Of a DNA stretch of 64,000 nt, positions 32,167 to 41,389 are shown piece after piece. The first letter of the stretch is position 1; each line of letters starts with the position of its first letter. The notes under the pieces are model-generated. The model was not told the DNA's origin. It made no database searches and saw only the letters and a program-made list of their open reading frames with translations. Both the position numbers and the translations under genes were made by a program. Origin of the DNA: Gammaproteobacteria bacterium (GTDB lineage Bacteria; Pseudomonadota; Gammaproteobacteria; Steroidobacterales; GCA-2729495); NCBI GenBank assembly GCA_015709695.1, contig CP054183.1, positions 2,716,992-2,780,991 of the forward strand. Reading direction: 5' to 3'.

Positions 32167-32247
32167 GCTGTGGCGGGATTCTGGCACCGCTGCCCGTCTC
32201 CGCACAACGCCGCAATGGCTCGGGAACACGCTGATTTCACCGGCTGC

Positions 32248-33012
32248 TCAGGTGAAGCTCGCCCACACCGGGGTATGGTCCGAGGGTTGCTCGCGGCCCC
32301 GGGGACCGGTATCGATGCCGCTGCCGGTGCTGGTGGCCGCCAGCGCGGGTGAGGCGAGGATCAGGTCGATGCGCAGGCCGCGGTTGCGGCGGAATGCCGC
32401 GGCACGGTAGTCCCACCAGCTGTAGGACTGCTGCGGTTGCTCGAAGCGGCGGAAGACATCGACGAACCCGAGGTCGAACAGCGCCTGCAGCCGGGCGCGT
32501 TCCGGCTCGCTGCACAGGACCTGCCCACGCCAGGCCTCGGGGTCGTGGACGTCGCGGTCCTCCGGCGCGATGTTGAAGTCGCCCATCACCGCGACCTTCC
32601 CGTGGCGGGCGAGCTCCTCCTTCAGGTGATCGTGCAGCGCCGCCAGCCAGCGCAGCTTGTACTCGAATTTCTCCGAGCCGACGCTCTGGCCGTTGGGGAC
32701 GTAGAGATTGAACAGCCGCAGGTCCGCATAGCTCGCGGCCAGCACCCGCTTCTGTTCATCCTCGAAATTGGGCAGGCCAGGGACCACGTCCACGGGCTGC
32801 AGCCGGGAGAGCAGCGCCACGCCGTTGTAGGCCTTCTGTCCGTCCACCGCGCAGTGGTAGCCCAGCGCCTCGAACTCGGCGGCCGGGAATCCCTCGGTCA
32901 CCACCTTGATTTCCTGCAACGCCAGCACGTCCGGCTGCTCGGCCACCAGCCAGTCCTTCACATGGCCCAGGCGCTGGCGGATGGAGTTGACGTTCCAGCT
33001 GGCGATCTTCAT
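32248..33012 (-). CDS. xthA: Exodeoxyribonuclease III (AP endonuclease)
   Basis: A 254-residue base-excision repair nuclease cutting at abasic sites and degrading 3' ends. It has the ExoIII signatures MKIASWNVNSIRQRL, DVLALQEIKV (metal-binding Glu), NLYVPNG, MGDFNIAPEDRDVHDP and a C-terminal SDHTPVWASF with the catalytic Asp-His. Length is close to the Gram-negative family mean. It follows prlC by nine bases on the same strand. Confidence 0.96.
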   Translation of the reverse strand: MKIASWNVNSIRQRLGHVKDWLVAEQPDVLALQEIKVVTEGFPAAEFEALGYHCAVDGQKAYNGVALLSRLQPVDVVPGLPNFEDEQKRVLAASYADLRLFNLYVPNGQSVGSEKFEYKLRWLAALHDHLKEELARHGKVAVMGDFNIAPEDRDVHDPEAWRGQVLCSEPERARLQALFDLGFVDVFRRFEQPQQSYSWWDYRAAAFRRNRGLRIDLILASPALAATSTGSGIDTGPRGREQPSDHTPVWASFT

Positions 33013-33021
33013 CCGCGCCCT

Positions 33022-35094
33022 TCAGGCGGCGGCGGGGCCTGTTCCCGCTTCGCCGGCCGCTGCCGCGGTGATGCCCGAGTGGCGCAGCAGGGCGGCGATG
33101 TCCGGCGGCCGGCCGCGGAAGGCGCGGAAGGCCGCGGCGATGTCGCGGCTGCCGCCGATTTCGAGGATCTCGCGGCGGAAACGCGCGGCCGGCCCGGGGG
33201 CGAGCACGCCTTCTTCCTCGAAGGCGGCATAGGCATCGGAGGAGAGCACCTCCGCCCACTTGTAGCTGTAGTAGCCGGCGGCATAGCCGCCGCCGAAGAT
33301 GTGGGCGAAGCCGTGCGGGAAGCGGTCGTAGCGCGCGGCCGGCACCACGGCCACGGCATCGCGCACCTCGGCCAGCAGCGGCAGGACGCGCCCGCCCTCT
33401 CCGGGCGCGTACTCCGCATGGATGCGCAGGTCGAACAGCGAGAACTCGAGCTGGCGCAGCATGTGCATGGCGCCCTGGAACACCCGCGACTGGCGCAGCC
33501 GTTCCACCAGCCCGTCGGGCAGCGGCAGGCCGCTCTCGTGGTGGCCGGACACCATGGCGAGGATCTCGGGCTCCCAGGCGAAGCCCTCCATGAACTGGCT
33601 GGGCAGCTCCACCGCATCCCAGGGCACGCCGTGGATGCCGGCGATGCTCGGGTAATCGACGCGGGTGAGCAGGTGATGCAGCGCATGCCCCATCTCGTGG
33701 AACAGCGTCAGCACCTCGTCGTGCGACAGCAGGCTCGGCGCGCGCGCTGAAGGCGGCGCGAAGTTGCAGACCAGGTGTGCCACGGGCCGCTGCAGGCTGC
33801 CGTCGAGATGCTTGCGGCTGACGCAGTCGTCCATCCAGGCGCCGCTGCGCTTCTCCGGGCGGGCGTACAGGTCCGTGTACAGCCCGCCGATGACCGTACC
33901 GTCGGCGTCGAGGACGCGGTAAAAGCGGGCCGTCGGGTGCCAGACGGCCACCTGGCCGTCGGCTTCCAGGCGCAGGCCGTAGAGCCTGCCGACCAGGCCG
34001 AAGAGGCCATCGAGCACGCGCGGCAGCGGGAAGTAGGGCCGCAGCTCCTCGTCGGAGATGGCGAACTTCTTCCGGCGCAGTTCCTCGGCATGGAAGGCCA
34101 CATCCCAGGGCGCGAGCGCGTGGCCGGCATGGGCCTCGAGTTCGGCGAACTCGGCGCGGCCCGCGAAGCGCGAGGCCACCACCAGGCGATCGAGGAAGCT
34201 GCGCACCTCCTGCACCGAGCTGGCCATCTTCGTGGCCAGCGAGTACTCGGCGAAATCGGTGAAGCCCACCAGCTCCGCGGCCTCGTGGCGCAGCGCCAGG
34301 ATCTCGTCCATGAGCGGCCCGTTGTCGAAGGCGGGCGGCGAGGGTGACTGGTCCGAGGCGCGGGTGCTCCAGGCGCGGTGGAAGTGCGCGCGCAGCTCGC
34401 GGTCCTGCGCATGGGTGAGTACCGCGATATAGGTGGGCTGGTCCAGGTGGAACAGCCAGCCCTCCCTGCCCGCGGCGCGCGCCGTTTCCGCGGCCCGCTC
34501 GAGGGTGCTGGCCGGGATGCCTGCCAGCCGCGCGGCGTCGGTCTCGTGGTGGCTCCAGGCGGCCATGGCATCGAGCAGGTTCTGTTCGAACAGCGCCTGC
34601 TTCGCGGCGAGCGCCTCCATGATCTCCATGAAGCGCTGCTTCTGCTCCGCGGGCAGGGTGACGCCGGAGAGGCGGAAATCGCGCAGCGCGTGGTCGAGCA
34701 GGGCGCGGGCGCCGTCGGCGCGTCCTTCGGGAACGGTGCCCGCCACCGCGGCGAACAGCCGGTACAGCTCGGCGTTCTGCGCGATCTCGGTCTGGTAGCG
34801 GGCGAGCAGCGGCAGGCAGCGGTTGTAGGCCTCGCGCAGCGCCGGCGTGTTGGCCACCGCATGCAGGTGGCTGACTGGTCCCCACACCTGCTGCAGCCGG
34901 TCGCCGAGTTCCTCCAGCGGCGGAATGACGTCCTCGAAGCGGGGCGGGGCCGCACGGCTGGCGGCGAGGATGCGCTCCAGCCCGGCACGGTTGGCGGTCA
35001 GCACGGCCTGCAGGGCCGGCTCGACATGCTCGGGACGGATGGCGGCGAAGGCGGGCAGCGCGCCCGCCGTGGTGTCGAGAAGGGGATTGTCCAT
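33022..35094 (-). CDS. prlC: Oligopeptidase A (M3 metallopeptidase)
   Basis: A 690-residue cytosolic zinc peptidase (E. coli PrlC has 680) that degrades peptides, including cleaved signal peptides. The zinc motif HExxH is [10 protein letters not shown], His466 onward. The N-terminus [28 protein letters not shown] fits the family, and the C-terminal third with [21 protein letters not shown] is typical. It is divergent from gorA across a 61-base gap. Confidence 0.95.
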   Translation of the reverse strand: MDNPLLDTTAGALPAFAAIRPEHVEPALQAVLTANRAGLERILAASRAAPPRFEDVIPPLEELGDRLQQVWGPVSHLHAVANTPALREAYNRCLPLLARYQTEIAQNAELYRLFAAVAGTVPEGRADGARALLDHALRDFRLSGVTLPAEQKQRFMEIMEALAAKQALFEQNLLDAMAAWSHHETDAARLAGIPASTLERAAETARAAGREGWLFHLDQPTYIAVLTHAQDRELRAHFHRAWSTRASDQSPSPPAFDNGPLMDEILALRHEAAELVGFTDFAEYSLATKMASSVQEVRSFLDRLVVASRFAGRAEFAELEAHAGHALAPWDVAFHAEELRRKKFAISDEELRPYFPLPRVLDGLFGLVGRLYGLRLEADGQVAVWHPTARFYRVLDADGTVIGGLYTDLYARPEKRSGAWMDDCVSRKHLDGSLQRPVAHLVCNFAPPSARAPSLLSHDEVLTLFHEMGHALHHLLTRVDYPSIAGIHGVPWDAVELPSQFMEGFAWEPEILAMVSGHHESGLPLPDGLVERLRQSRVFQGAMHMLRQLEFSLFDLRIHAEYAPGEGGRVLPLLAEVRDAVAVVPAARYDRFPHGFAHIFGGGYAAGYYSYKWAEVLSSDAYAAFEEEGVLAPGPAARFRREILEIGGSRDIAAAFRAFRGRPPDIAALLRHSGITAAAAGEAGTGPAAA

Positions 35095-35155
35095 GCCGCT
35101 ATTATGGTGTCGGCAGCGGGCTTTTGGCATCGGCCCCGCGGCCGGAGGACATGGA

Positions 35156-36508
35156 ATGGGCAAACCCTGGGACCTGGTGGTGATCGGTGGCGGCAGCGGC
35201 GGCCTGGCTGCGGCCCAGCGCGCGGCGGAGTACGGCGCGCGCGTCGCGCTGGTGGAGGCGGGGCGTCTGGGCGGCACCTGCGTGAACGTCGGCTGCGTGC
35301 CGAAGAAGGTCATGTGGAATGCGGCGAGCATCGCCCATGTACTCGAGGACGCCGCCGACTACGGGTTCCGCCTGGCCACGAGCGGGCCCCACGACTGGGC
35401 GCAGCTGCGGGAGAAGCGCGATGCCTACCTGCGCCGCCTCAACGACATCTATGCCGCGAACCTCGAGCGCCGGCGGGTGCAGCTGTTCCGCGGCAGCGGC
35501 CGCCTCACCGGCCCGCGCACCGTGGAGGTCGCCGGCGAGGTACTGGAGGGAAACCATCTCATCATCGCCACCGGTGGTTATCCGCTGGTGCCCGAGCTGC
35601 CGGGCGCAGAGCTGGGCATCACCTCGGACGGTTTCTTCGAACTCGACCACTGCCCGGCGCGCACCGCCGTCGTCGGCAGCGGCTACATCGCGGTGGAACT
35701 CGCCGGCATGCTCCAGGCGCTGGGCTCGGCGGTGACGCTGTTCGCGCGGCACGACAGCCTGCTGCGCCGCTTCGACGGCCTGCTGCAGGAATCGGTGGTG
35801 GGCTCGCTGCGGGCCGATGGCGTGTCGCTGCGCTGGCGCAGCGTGCCGGAGGCACTCACCCGGCGCGCGGACGGCCTGCACCTGCGCACCCGCGACGGCG
35901 TCGAGCACGGGCCGTTCGAGACGCTGGTCTGGGCGGTGGGCCGCTTGCCGGCCACCCGCGGGCTCGGCCTCGACGCCGCGGGCGTGGACACCGATGCCGG
36001 CGGCTTCGTGCCCACCGACCGCTTCCAGGAGACCGCCGTGCCCGGCATCTTCGCCATCGGTGACGTCACCGGCCGCGAGCAGCTGACACCGGTCGCCATC
36101 GCCGCCGGGCGACGCCTGGCGGACCGGGTCTACGGTGGCATGGAGGGCCGGCATCTCGACTACCACAACATTCCCACCGTGGTCTTCAGCCACCCGCCGC
36201 TCGGCACCGTCGGCCTCAGCGAGGAGCAGGCCCGCCAGGTGCATGGCGAGGCCGCGGTCAAGGTCTACCAGGCCGAATTCGTCCCCATGTACCACGCCCT
36301 CACCACGGCCAAGCCCAGGGCAAGGCTGAAACTGGTGACCGCCGGCGCCGACGAGCGCGTGGTCGGCTGCCATATCGCCGGCCCCGGGGTGGACGAAGCG
36401 CTGCAGGGCTTCGCCGTGGCCATCCGCATGGGCGCCACCAAGCGTGACTTCGACGACACCATCGCCATCCACCCGACACTCGCCGAAGAGCTGGTGACCA
36501 TGCGCTGA
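35156..36508 (+). CDS. gorA: Glutathione-disulfide reductase
   Basis: A 450-residue FAD/NADPH enzyme, the same length as E. coli Gor. The FAD motif is [13 protein letters not shown] (residues 8-20), the redox-active disulfide is Cys42/Cys47 in [16 protein letters not shown], the NADP site begins [14 protein letters not shown], and the partner His is in [14 protein letters not shown] at the C-terminus. The TGA stop lies at the first bases of a long palindromic repeat, but the protein end itself is normal for the family. Confidence 0.96.
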   Translation: MGKPWDLVVIGGGSGGLAAAQRAAEYGARVALVEAGRLGGTCVNVGCVPKKVMWNAASIAHVLEDAADYGFRLATSGPHDWAQLREKRDAYLRRLNDIYAANLERRRVQLFRGSGRLTGPRTVEVAGEVLEGNHLIIATGGYPLVPELPGAELGITSDGFFELDHCPARTAVVGSGYIAVELAGMLQALGSAVTLFARHDSLLRRFDGLLQESVVGSLRADGVSLRWRSVPEALTRRADGLHLRTRDGVEHGPFETLVWAVGRLPATRGLGLDAAGVDTDAGGFVPTDRFQETAVPGIFAIGDVTGREQLTPVAIAAGRRLADRVYGGMEGRHLDYHNIPTVVFSHPPLGTVGLSEEQARQVHGEAAVKVYQAEFVPMYHALTTAKPRARLKLVTAGADERVVGCHIAGPGVDEALQGFAVAIRMGATKRDFDDTIAIHPTLAEELVTMR

Positions 36509-36687
36509 GAAAAGGGAGAAAAGGTGTCAGACATATTTTCCCCGCTGAGAAAAGGTGTCAGAAAAGGTGTCAGACATATTTTCCGGTGCCGGAAAAATAT
36601 GTCTGACACCTTTTCTGACACCGACACCTTTTCTCCCTTTTCTCAGCGGGGAAAATATGTCTGACACCTTTTCTCCCTTTTCTCAGC
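36504..36687. repeat. Long palindromic repeat block between gorA and the amidase gene
   Basis: The outer 52 nt (36504-36555 and 36636-36687) are perfect inverted repeats beginning GCTGAGAAAAGGGAGAAAAG, and the inner part pairs again around CCGGTGCCGG near 36587. The building unit, GAAAAGGTGTCAGACATATT, occurs several times in each orientation. The right inner arm has about 14 extra bases. The block lies exactly between two convergent genes; the GCTGA at each outer end gives each gene its TGA stop. Confidence 0.92.
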
Positions 36688-38119
36688 GGACACCTTTTCC
36701 CGGCGCCGGGAATGGTCCCCGGAGCTGCTCGAAGACGCGGCCGATGGCGAGCAGCCGCCGGTCGCTGTCCAGGGGGCCGTCGAAGTTGATGCCGACCGGC
36801 AGACCGTCGATGGCAAGCCCCGCCGGGACGCTGAGGCTGGGGATGCCAGCCGCGCTCTGGTACACCAGGTTGCGGATGAAGTGCCCGAAGCCGCCGGCGA
36901 CATGGCGGCCGTCGATCACCATGTCGGCGCTGTCGTCGGCGATGGCGACCGCCGGGAACGGCGTGGTCGGGAACACCAGGGCATCGAGCCCCTGGTCGCG
37001 GAAGCAGGCGGCGAGTTGCGCCTGCAGCCGCGGCCGCAGCGCCGCCATGGCCTCGCGCCAGGCCGGTTCCAGCTGTGCGAGCCTCGCCGGGTCCGGGTTG
37101 AAGCGCTGCCTGGCGACCGGTGAGGCGATCTTCGCCACGATATCCCCGATGCGGGTGAGCGGCCGGCGGCCCGCGAGAATGCCCGGCATGCCAACGATGG
37201 CCTCGTAGGCGGAGATCGGCCAGGCCACCCGGTTCGCCAGCGCGTGCAGGCCGGGCAACTCGACCGGCACGATCCGCGCACCGGCCTCGCGCAGGCGATC
37301 CAGTGCCGCTGCCATGACGGCCGCGGTACGCGAATCGACCAGCGTCTCGAAGTCGCCAAGCGGCTGGCCGAGGCGCAATTCCCCGGGGGCGATTGCCGGC
37401 AGCGGCGCCACCGGCTCGCCGGCCAGCACCGCGTCGAGTATCGCCAGGCCCTCGATGTCGACGGCCATGGCACCTGCTGTGTCGCGGGTCGGCGTGGCGG
37501 GAAAGATGCCGCCATACGGGTAGCGCCCGAAGGACGGGCGCAGCCCGGCGATGCCGTTGAACGAGCAGGGCCCGCGTACCGAACCGTTGGTGTCGGTGCC
37601 CAGCGCCGCCGGCACCAGCCGCGCGGCGACGGCCACCGCCGAGCCGCCGCTGCTGCCGCCGGCGACGACCCCAGTGCGCCAGGGATTGACCACGTGGCCG
37701 AAATGCTCGTTGTGGCTGGTGCCGCCGACCGCCAGCTCGTGGAGGTTGGCCTTGCCGGCGATGATGGCGCCGGCATCGCGCAGCCGGGTGACCACCGGCG
37801 CGTCCGCATTCGGGCAGACGCCGATGAGGCCGGGCGTGCCCGCCGTCGTCGCGTAGCCCAGGACATCGATGTTGTCCTTCACCAGGATGGGCAGGCCATG
37901 CAGCGGCCCGGGCGGTTCCCCCGCTGCCCGCCGCCGGTCCGCGGCCCGCGCGGCCTCCAGCAGCTGCGCGGGGTCCTGGGCGATCAGCGCATGGAGGTCA
38001 CGGTGACGTTCGCAACGCGCGAGCATGTCCCGCGCCAGGGCTTCGGCGGACAGTTCGCCCGCCGCGAGCGCGGCGAGCAGCCGGGCGATGGGGGAGGATG
38101 TGTCGAGCTGGTCTGGCAT
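36683..38119 (-). CDS. Amidase signature-family enzyme
   Basis: A 478-residue amidase. The Ser-cisSer-Lys machinery is visible: LPILVKDNIDV (Lys), VAGGSSGGSAVAVA (cis-Ser region) and GTDTNGSVRGPCSFNGIAGLRPS (nucleophile region GSVRGP). It lacks an obvious signal peptide from the chosen MPDQLDTS start. Substrates of this family range from aryl amides to Glu-tRNA; with no gatB/gatC nearby, a catabolic or detoxifying amidase is more likely than GatA. The last six residues (PGKGVR) and the stop are encoded by palindromic-repeat sequence. An ATG at 38158 is an alternative start. Confidence 0.88.
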   Translation of the reverse strand: MPDQLDTSSPIARLLAALAAGELSAEALARDMLARCERHRDLHALIAQDPAQLLEAARAADRRRAAGEPPGPLHGLPILVKDNIDVLGYATTAGTPGLIGVCPNADAPVVTRLRDAGAIIAGKANLHELAVGGTSHNEHFGHVVNPWRTGVVAGGSSGGSAVAVAARLVPAALGTDTNGSVRGPCSFNGIAGLRPSFGRYPYGGIFPATPTRDTAGAMAVDIEGLAILDAVLAGEPVAPLPAIAPGELRLGQPLGDFETLVDSRTAAVMAAALDRLREAGARIVPVELPGLHALANRVAWPISAYEAIVGMPGILAGRRPLTRIGDIVAKIASPVARQRFNPDPARLAQLEPAWREAMAALRPRLQAQLAACFRDQGLDALVFPTTPFPAVAIADDSADMVIDGRHVAGGFGHFIRNLVYQSAAGIPSLSVPAGLAIDGLPVGINFDGPLDSDRRLLAIGRVFEQLRGPFPAPGKGVR

Positions 38120-38200
38120 GGTGCCGGAGTCTGGATCAGGCCGGGGGTCCGGTGCCATGATCGCCGTCAGCGCAGGTCGACAACCAGGGAGTGCAGCACC

Positions 38201-39319
38201 ATGAATGCAATCCGTCTGCCGGCATCCGCCGCCACCGCCTGGCTGCTGCTGATGGCCGCCGCCTGGGCCCAGACCGATGCGGTCTCCGCTGCCAGTCCCG
38301 CGGCCCCGGCCGCGGACCGTGGCAAGGAACTGCCGGTGTTCCGCATCCCGCATATTCCGCCGGCTGCGGAGGCCTATTACGCACCGGATGGCCAGCACCT
38401 GATTGCCCAGGTGCGCGACAAGGACGCGCAGCAGTCAGGCGACAAACGCGTCGGTGGCGCGCTGACCTACATCTTCACCGAGGATGGCCAGACGCTGCGG
38501 CGGATCAACGACCGTGGCCAGGACGCCTGCTCGTTCTTCTTCCCCGACCAGAGGCGTGTCATCTGGACCTCGACGCGGGACCACATGGACATGCCGCTCG
38601 GCGACTGGGCCGATCCGGCCAATTACCCCCAGGGTGCGGAACTCTACACCTCGGATCTCTACGGCCGGCATGTCGTCCGCCTCACCCGCAACCGGTGGTA
38701 TGACGCGGAGGTCACGGTGTCGCCCAACGGCGAGTGGATCGTGTGGATGCGGCAGATCGAGGGCAAGGCCAGCCTGTGGCGCATGCGCGCGGATGGCACC
38801 GGCGAGCAGCAGATCACCTTCACCGATGACTGGCAGCCCGGTGCGCCCTTCTACCTGCCCGACAACGAGACCATCATCTTCCAGGCCTGGCGCGCCAGCG
38901 AGTATGGCAAGCTCGACCCGGTGCCGATGACGGTCTTCACCATCAAGGCCGATGGCAGCGGACTGGTCCAGCGGACTTTCGACCGCAACATGTACTGGGG
39001 TCCGGGCCCTGCTGCCGACGGGCGCCACTACCTGTTCACGCGCATCATCGACGGCAACAACCACGAACTCTTCCTCGGCGACCTCGCCGGCGATCCGCCG
39101 CTGCGGCTCACCTACAATCCGGGATTCGACGGCATGAAGTCGTTCTCGCCCGACAGCAGCAAGATGGTGTTCGTGCGACTCGCAGGTGATCCCCGCGCGC
39201 TCTACTCGCACGTCATGGATCTATCGTCCCTCAGGCTCGGGCCGGAGAACTACAAGGGGATTCCCGACACGCCGATCCCGCCGGGCGCGGTGCGCGTGAG
39301 CGATTTCAGTCGTCGGTAG
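38201..39319 (+). CDS. Exported TolB-like beta-propeller protein (PD40 repeats)
   Basis: A 372-residue secreted protein with a signal peptide (MNAIRLPASA...AAAWAQ). It then shows successive PD40/TolB-type blades: YYAPDGQHLIAQV, FFPDQRRVIWTST, TVSPNGEWIVWMR, YLPDNETIIFQAW, AADGRHYLFTR and FSPDSSKMVFVR. This predicts a six-bladed propeller in the periplasm. It is not TolB itself: there is no tol operon nearby and no TolB N-terminal domain. The function is unknown; it may bind or process an envelope component. It is divergent from the amidase gene, and its TAG stop is directly followed by repeat DNA. Confidence 0.82.
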   Translation: MNAIRLPASAATAWLLLMAAAWAQTDAVSAASPAAPAADRGKELPVFRIPHIPPAAEAYYAPDGQHLIAQVRDKDAQQSGDKRVGGALTYIFTEDGQTLRRINDRGQDACSFFFPDQRRVIWTSTRDHMDMPLGDWADPANYPQGAELYTSDLYGRHVVRLTRNRWYDAEVTVSPNGEWIVWMRQIEGKASLWRMRADGTGEQQITFTDDWQPGAPFYLPDNETIIFQAWRASEYGKLDPVPMTVFTIKADGSGLVQRTFDRNMYWGPGPAADGRHYLFTRIIDGNNHELFLGDLAGDPPLRLTYNPGFDGMKSFSPDSSKMVFVRLAGDPRALYSHVMDLSSLRLGPENYKGIPDTPIPPGAVRVSDFSRR

Positions 39320-39334
39320 CGCGGAAAAGGTGTC

Positions 39335-39422
39335 TCCGGAAAAGGTGTCTGACTTATTTTCTACGAATTACTTTCTCCATTCCGTCAGCACTACAGAAAA
39401 TAAGTCAGACACCTTTTCCGGA
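39335..39422. repeat. Palindromic repeat after the TolB-like gene
   Basis: Perfect 28-nt arms, 39335-39362 and 39395-39422, read TCCGGAAAAGGTGTCTGACT followed by TATTTTCT and its complement, around a 32-nt loop (39363-39394). Further half units flank it on both sides (39322-39334 and 39423-39470). The loop, read on the minus strand, matches the loop of the 40.4-kb element (GACGGAAT then GAGAAAG then TTCGT) with few differences, so both are copies of one element in opposite orientation. Confidence 0.92.
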
Positions 39423-40308
39423 CACCTTTTCCGATACCTTTTCCCTGAAAATAAGTCAGGCACCTTTTCCGCGCGCGCCGCCAGCATCCGGCGCCGGCCA
39501 GGATGGCGAGGCCCGGCAGGCCGAGCGCGCCGCCGCCACCCTTCGAGCCGCCCTTCCACTCGACCTCGGCCAGCTGCGGTTCGTCCTTCAGCCGCTGCTG
39601 GAAGCGGTCCAGCTCCGCCGCGAGGTTCGTGGTCATGTTGGACATGGCGGAGGTGAAGCTTGCCGCTCGCGAGTCGCGCACCACCTGCGAGGCTTCGACG
39701 GCCGTGGAGGACTCCTCGCGGGCGTCGACGCCAGGAGCCCGGAACAGCAACTTGCGGCTGGCCACGTCGAAGACGGCTGTGTCGACGAAGGTCTGCGTCT
39801 GGTTCTCGGTACCCTTGATGACGTACGCGCCGACGATGGTCCAGTAGGTCAGTGCCAGCTTGTTGTCGGTGGTGGTGGTGACCTGGTCGTAGGACACCAG
39901 CGCCATGACGTCGGCGCCATAGAGCCGGGCCACCTGCTGCATGCCCTCGAAGCCCGTGGTGGACCGCAGGTAGGTTTCGGGGATCACCTCGATCGAGGCG
40001 ATGTACTTGCGGTCGAGGAACTGCTTCCGGGCCTGCTCGAGTAGCTGGTTCTTGAGGGCCTCGGTCGGCGCGTTGCCCGGGGCGCTGTTGCCGGGCACGA
40101 AGGCCAGGCCGACACGCAGTGGCAGCACCAGGTGCGGAATCTGCTGGTCCTGCGGAGGGGGAATGTCCCCCTTGGGGTAGAGGTAATCGACCAGGCTGCT
40201 CGACACCCCCGTGCGCATGCCGCTGCCATGCTCATCGAAGAGCGCGCTGCAGCCGGTGGCGAGGGCGGTACCCAAGGCGATGGTGATGATTGCGCGGAGG
40301 GCATTCAT
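39391..40308 (-). CDS. Rhombotail-type lipoprotein with GlyGly-CTERM sorting tail, C-terminally extended by repeat DNA
   Basis: A 305-residue lipoprotein: MNALRAIITIALGTALATGC is a signal peptide ending in a lipobox. The body includes LVLPLRVGLAFVPG, ARLYGADVMALVSYDQV and WTIVGAYVIKGTENQTQTFVDTAVFDV (residues ~150-200). Near the C-terminus come a Gly-rich linker (GGSKGGGGALG), a hydrophobic segment (LPGLAILAGAGC) and a basic cluster (WRRAR). That is the GlyGly-CTERM pattern recognised by rhombosortase, as in the family called rhombotail lipoproteins. The function is unknown. The last about 23 codons are translated palindromic repeat (KRCLTYF occurs twice) and end at the TAG inside the repeat loop. 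A good ribosome site (GAGGAG) precedes the ATG. Confidence 0.85.
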   Translation of the reverse strand: MNALRAIITIALGTALATGCSALFDEHGSGMRTGVSSSLVDYLYPKGDIPPPQDQQIPHLVLPLRVGLAFVPGNSAPGNAPTEALKNQLLEQARKQFLDRKYIASIEVIPETYLRSTTGFEGMQQVARLYGADVMALVSYDQVTTTTDNKLALTYWTIVGAYVIKGTENQTQTFVDTAVFDVASRKLLFRAPGVDAREESSTAVEASQVVRDSRAASFTSAMSNMTTNLAAELDRFQQRLKDEPQLAEVEWKGGSKGGGGALGLPGLAILAGAGCWRRARKRCLTYFQGKGIGKGVRKRCLTYFL

Positions 40309-40332
40309 TTCGCGTCTCCTCGAGGAAAAAGG

Positions 40333-40475
40333 GGAAAAAGGTGCCTGACTTATTTTCCGTGCGGAAAAGGTGCCTGACTTATTTTCTGTGGTGCCGACGG
40401 AATTTGAGAAAGCAGTTCGTAGAAAATAAGTCAGGCACCTTTTCCGCACGGAAAATAAGTCAGGCACCTTTTTCC
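40333..40475. repeat. Long palindromic repeat between aroE and the rhombotail lipoprotein gene
   Basis: Perfect 55-nt arms (40333-40387 and 40421-40475), each with two units of AAAAGGTGCCTGACTTATTT, surround a 33-nt loop (40388-40420). The loop begins GTGGTGCCGACGGAAT and ends GCAGTTCGT, homologous to the loop of the 39.4-kb copy. The element starts 25 bases upstream of the lipoprotein ATG and reaches almost to the aroE stop, so it occupies the whole 182-base gap. Confidence 0.93.
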
Positions 40476-40490
40476 TTTTTTCCTTTTCCC

Positions 40491-41306
40491 CTACGCAGGC
40501 AGCTTCGCGCGGACTGGCCGGGTGTCGGGGCGCACGCCGCGCCAGATGAAAAACGCCTCGGCAGCCTGTTCGACCAGCATCCCCCAGCCTTGCCAGGCCT
40601 GCTTCGCGCCGAGGCGGCGGGCCCAGCCGACGAAGGGCGTGTCGGTCATGGCGTAGGAGAGGTCGTAGCAGGCGGTGTCCGGGCCGATCACGGCCTCCGG
40701 CACCGGCGGGACGCCGCCCTGCAGGCCGGCTGCGGTGGCGTTGATCACCAGGTCCCAGGGCCCGGCGGGCAGTTCATCGAAGCGACAGGCGCGGATGGCG
40801 CCGAGCCGCTCGAAGTGGCCGGCGACCTCCCGCGCGCGCTCGACGTTGCGATTGGCGATGCAGAACTCCGCCGGCCCGCTGCCGAGCAGGGCGGGCACGA
40901 TGCCACGGGTGGCGCCGCCGGCACCGAGCACCAGCAGGCGCCGGCCCTTGAGCTGCAGGCCGAGATTGGATTTCAGGTCGGTGAGCAGGCCCACGCCATC
41001 GGTGTTGTCGCCGTCGAGCCGGCCGTCGGCGGCGATGATCACGGTGTTCACGGCACCGGCAAGATGGGCGCGGTCGGTGAGCTGGTCCACCAGCCGCGCC
41101 ACCGCCTCCTTGTGCGGCACGGTGACGTTGAACCCGCGCAGGCCCTCCTTCGCCAGGGCCTTCAGCCGTGCATCGAGGTCCTCCGGCCGGATGTCGATGG
41201 CCTCGTAGGACAGATCCTCGCCGGTCTGCGCCGCGAACAGCCGGTGGATCACCGGCGACTTGCTGTGCCCGATGGGATGGCCGATGACCCCGTAGCGGTC
41301 CGTCAT
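40491..41306 (-). CDS. aroE: Shikimate dehydrogenase
   Basis: A 271-residue NADPH-dependent enzyme of aromatic amino acid synthesis (E. coli AroE has 272). Signatures are YGVIGHPIGHSKSPVIHRLFA (substrate serines), FNVTVPHKEAVA with the catalytic Lys, NTDGVGLLTDL with the catalytic Asp, and the cofactor loop VLGAGGATRGIVPAL. It often clusters with the topA-dprA-tsaC genes in Gammaproteobacteria; here it lies about 4 kb beyond tsaC, separated by tag and the subtilase. Its TAG stop abuts the palindromic repeat. Confidence 0.97.
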   Translation of the reverse strand: MTDRYGVIGHPIGHSKSPVIHRLFAAQTGEDLSYEAIDIRPEDLDARLKALAKEGLRGFNVTVPHKEAVARLVDQLTDRAHLAGAVNTVIIAADGRLDGDNTDGVGLLTDLKSNLGLQLKGRRLLVLGAGGATRGIVPALLGSGPAEFCIANRNVERAREVAGHFERLGAIRACRFDELPAGPWDLVINATAAGLQGGVPPVPEAVIGPDTACYDLSYAMTDTPFVGWARRLGAKQAWQGWGMLVEQAAEAFFIWRGVRPDTRPVRAKLPA

Positions 41307-41389
41307 GGAATGACCCTGTGCCTGCTCGCGGGTTTTTTACCCTACGGGACCCGGGGTGTCCAACCGCCGCGCCGCGTACACTGGCGGAC

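Noticed and set aside
38201..39319. Assignment of the propeller protein as TolB
   Set aside because: No Tol-Pal genes nearby and no TolB N-terminal domain; only the PD40 blades match.
39391..40467. Longer reading frame of the lipoprotein starting inside the 40.4-kb repeat
   Set aside because: Its first 53 codons are translated repeat sequence; the ATG at 40308 has a good ribosome site and starts the signal peptide.
36504..40475. CRISPR array at the repeated 30-50 nt units
   Set aside because: Units are inverted as well as direct, spacing is irregular, there are no unique spacers of constant length and no cas genes.
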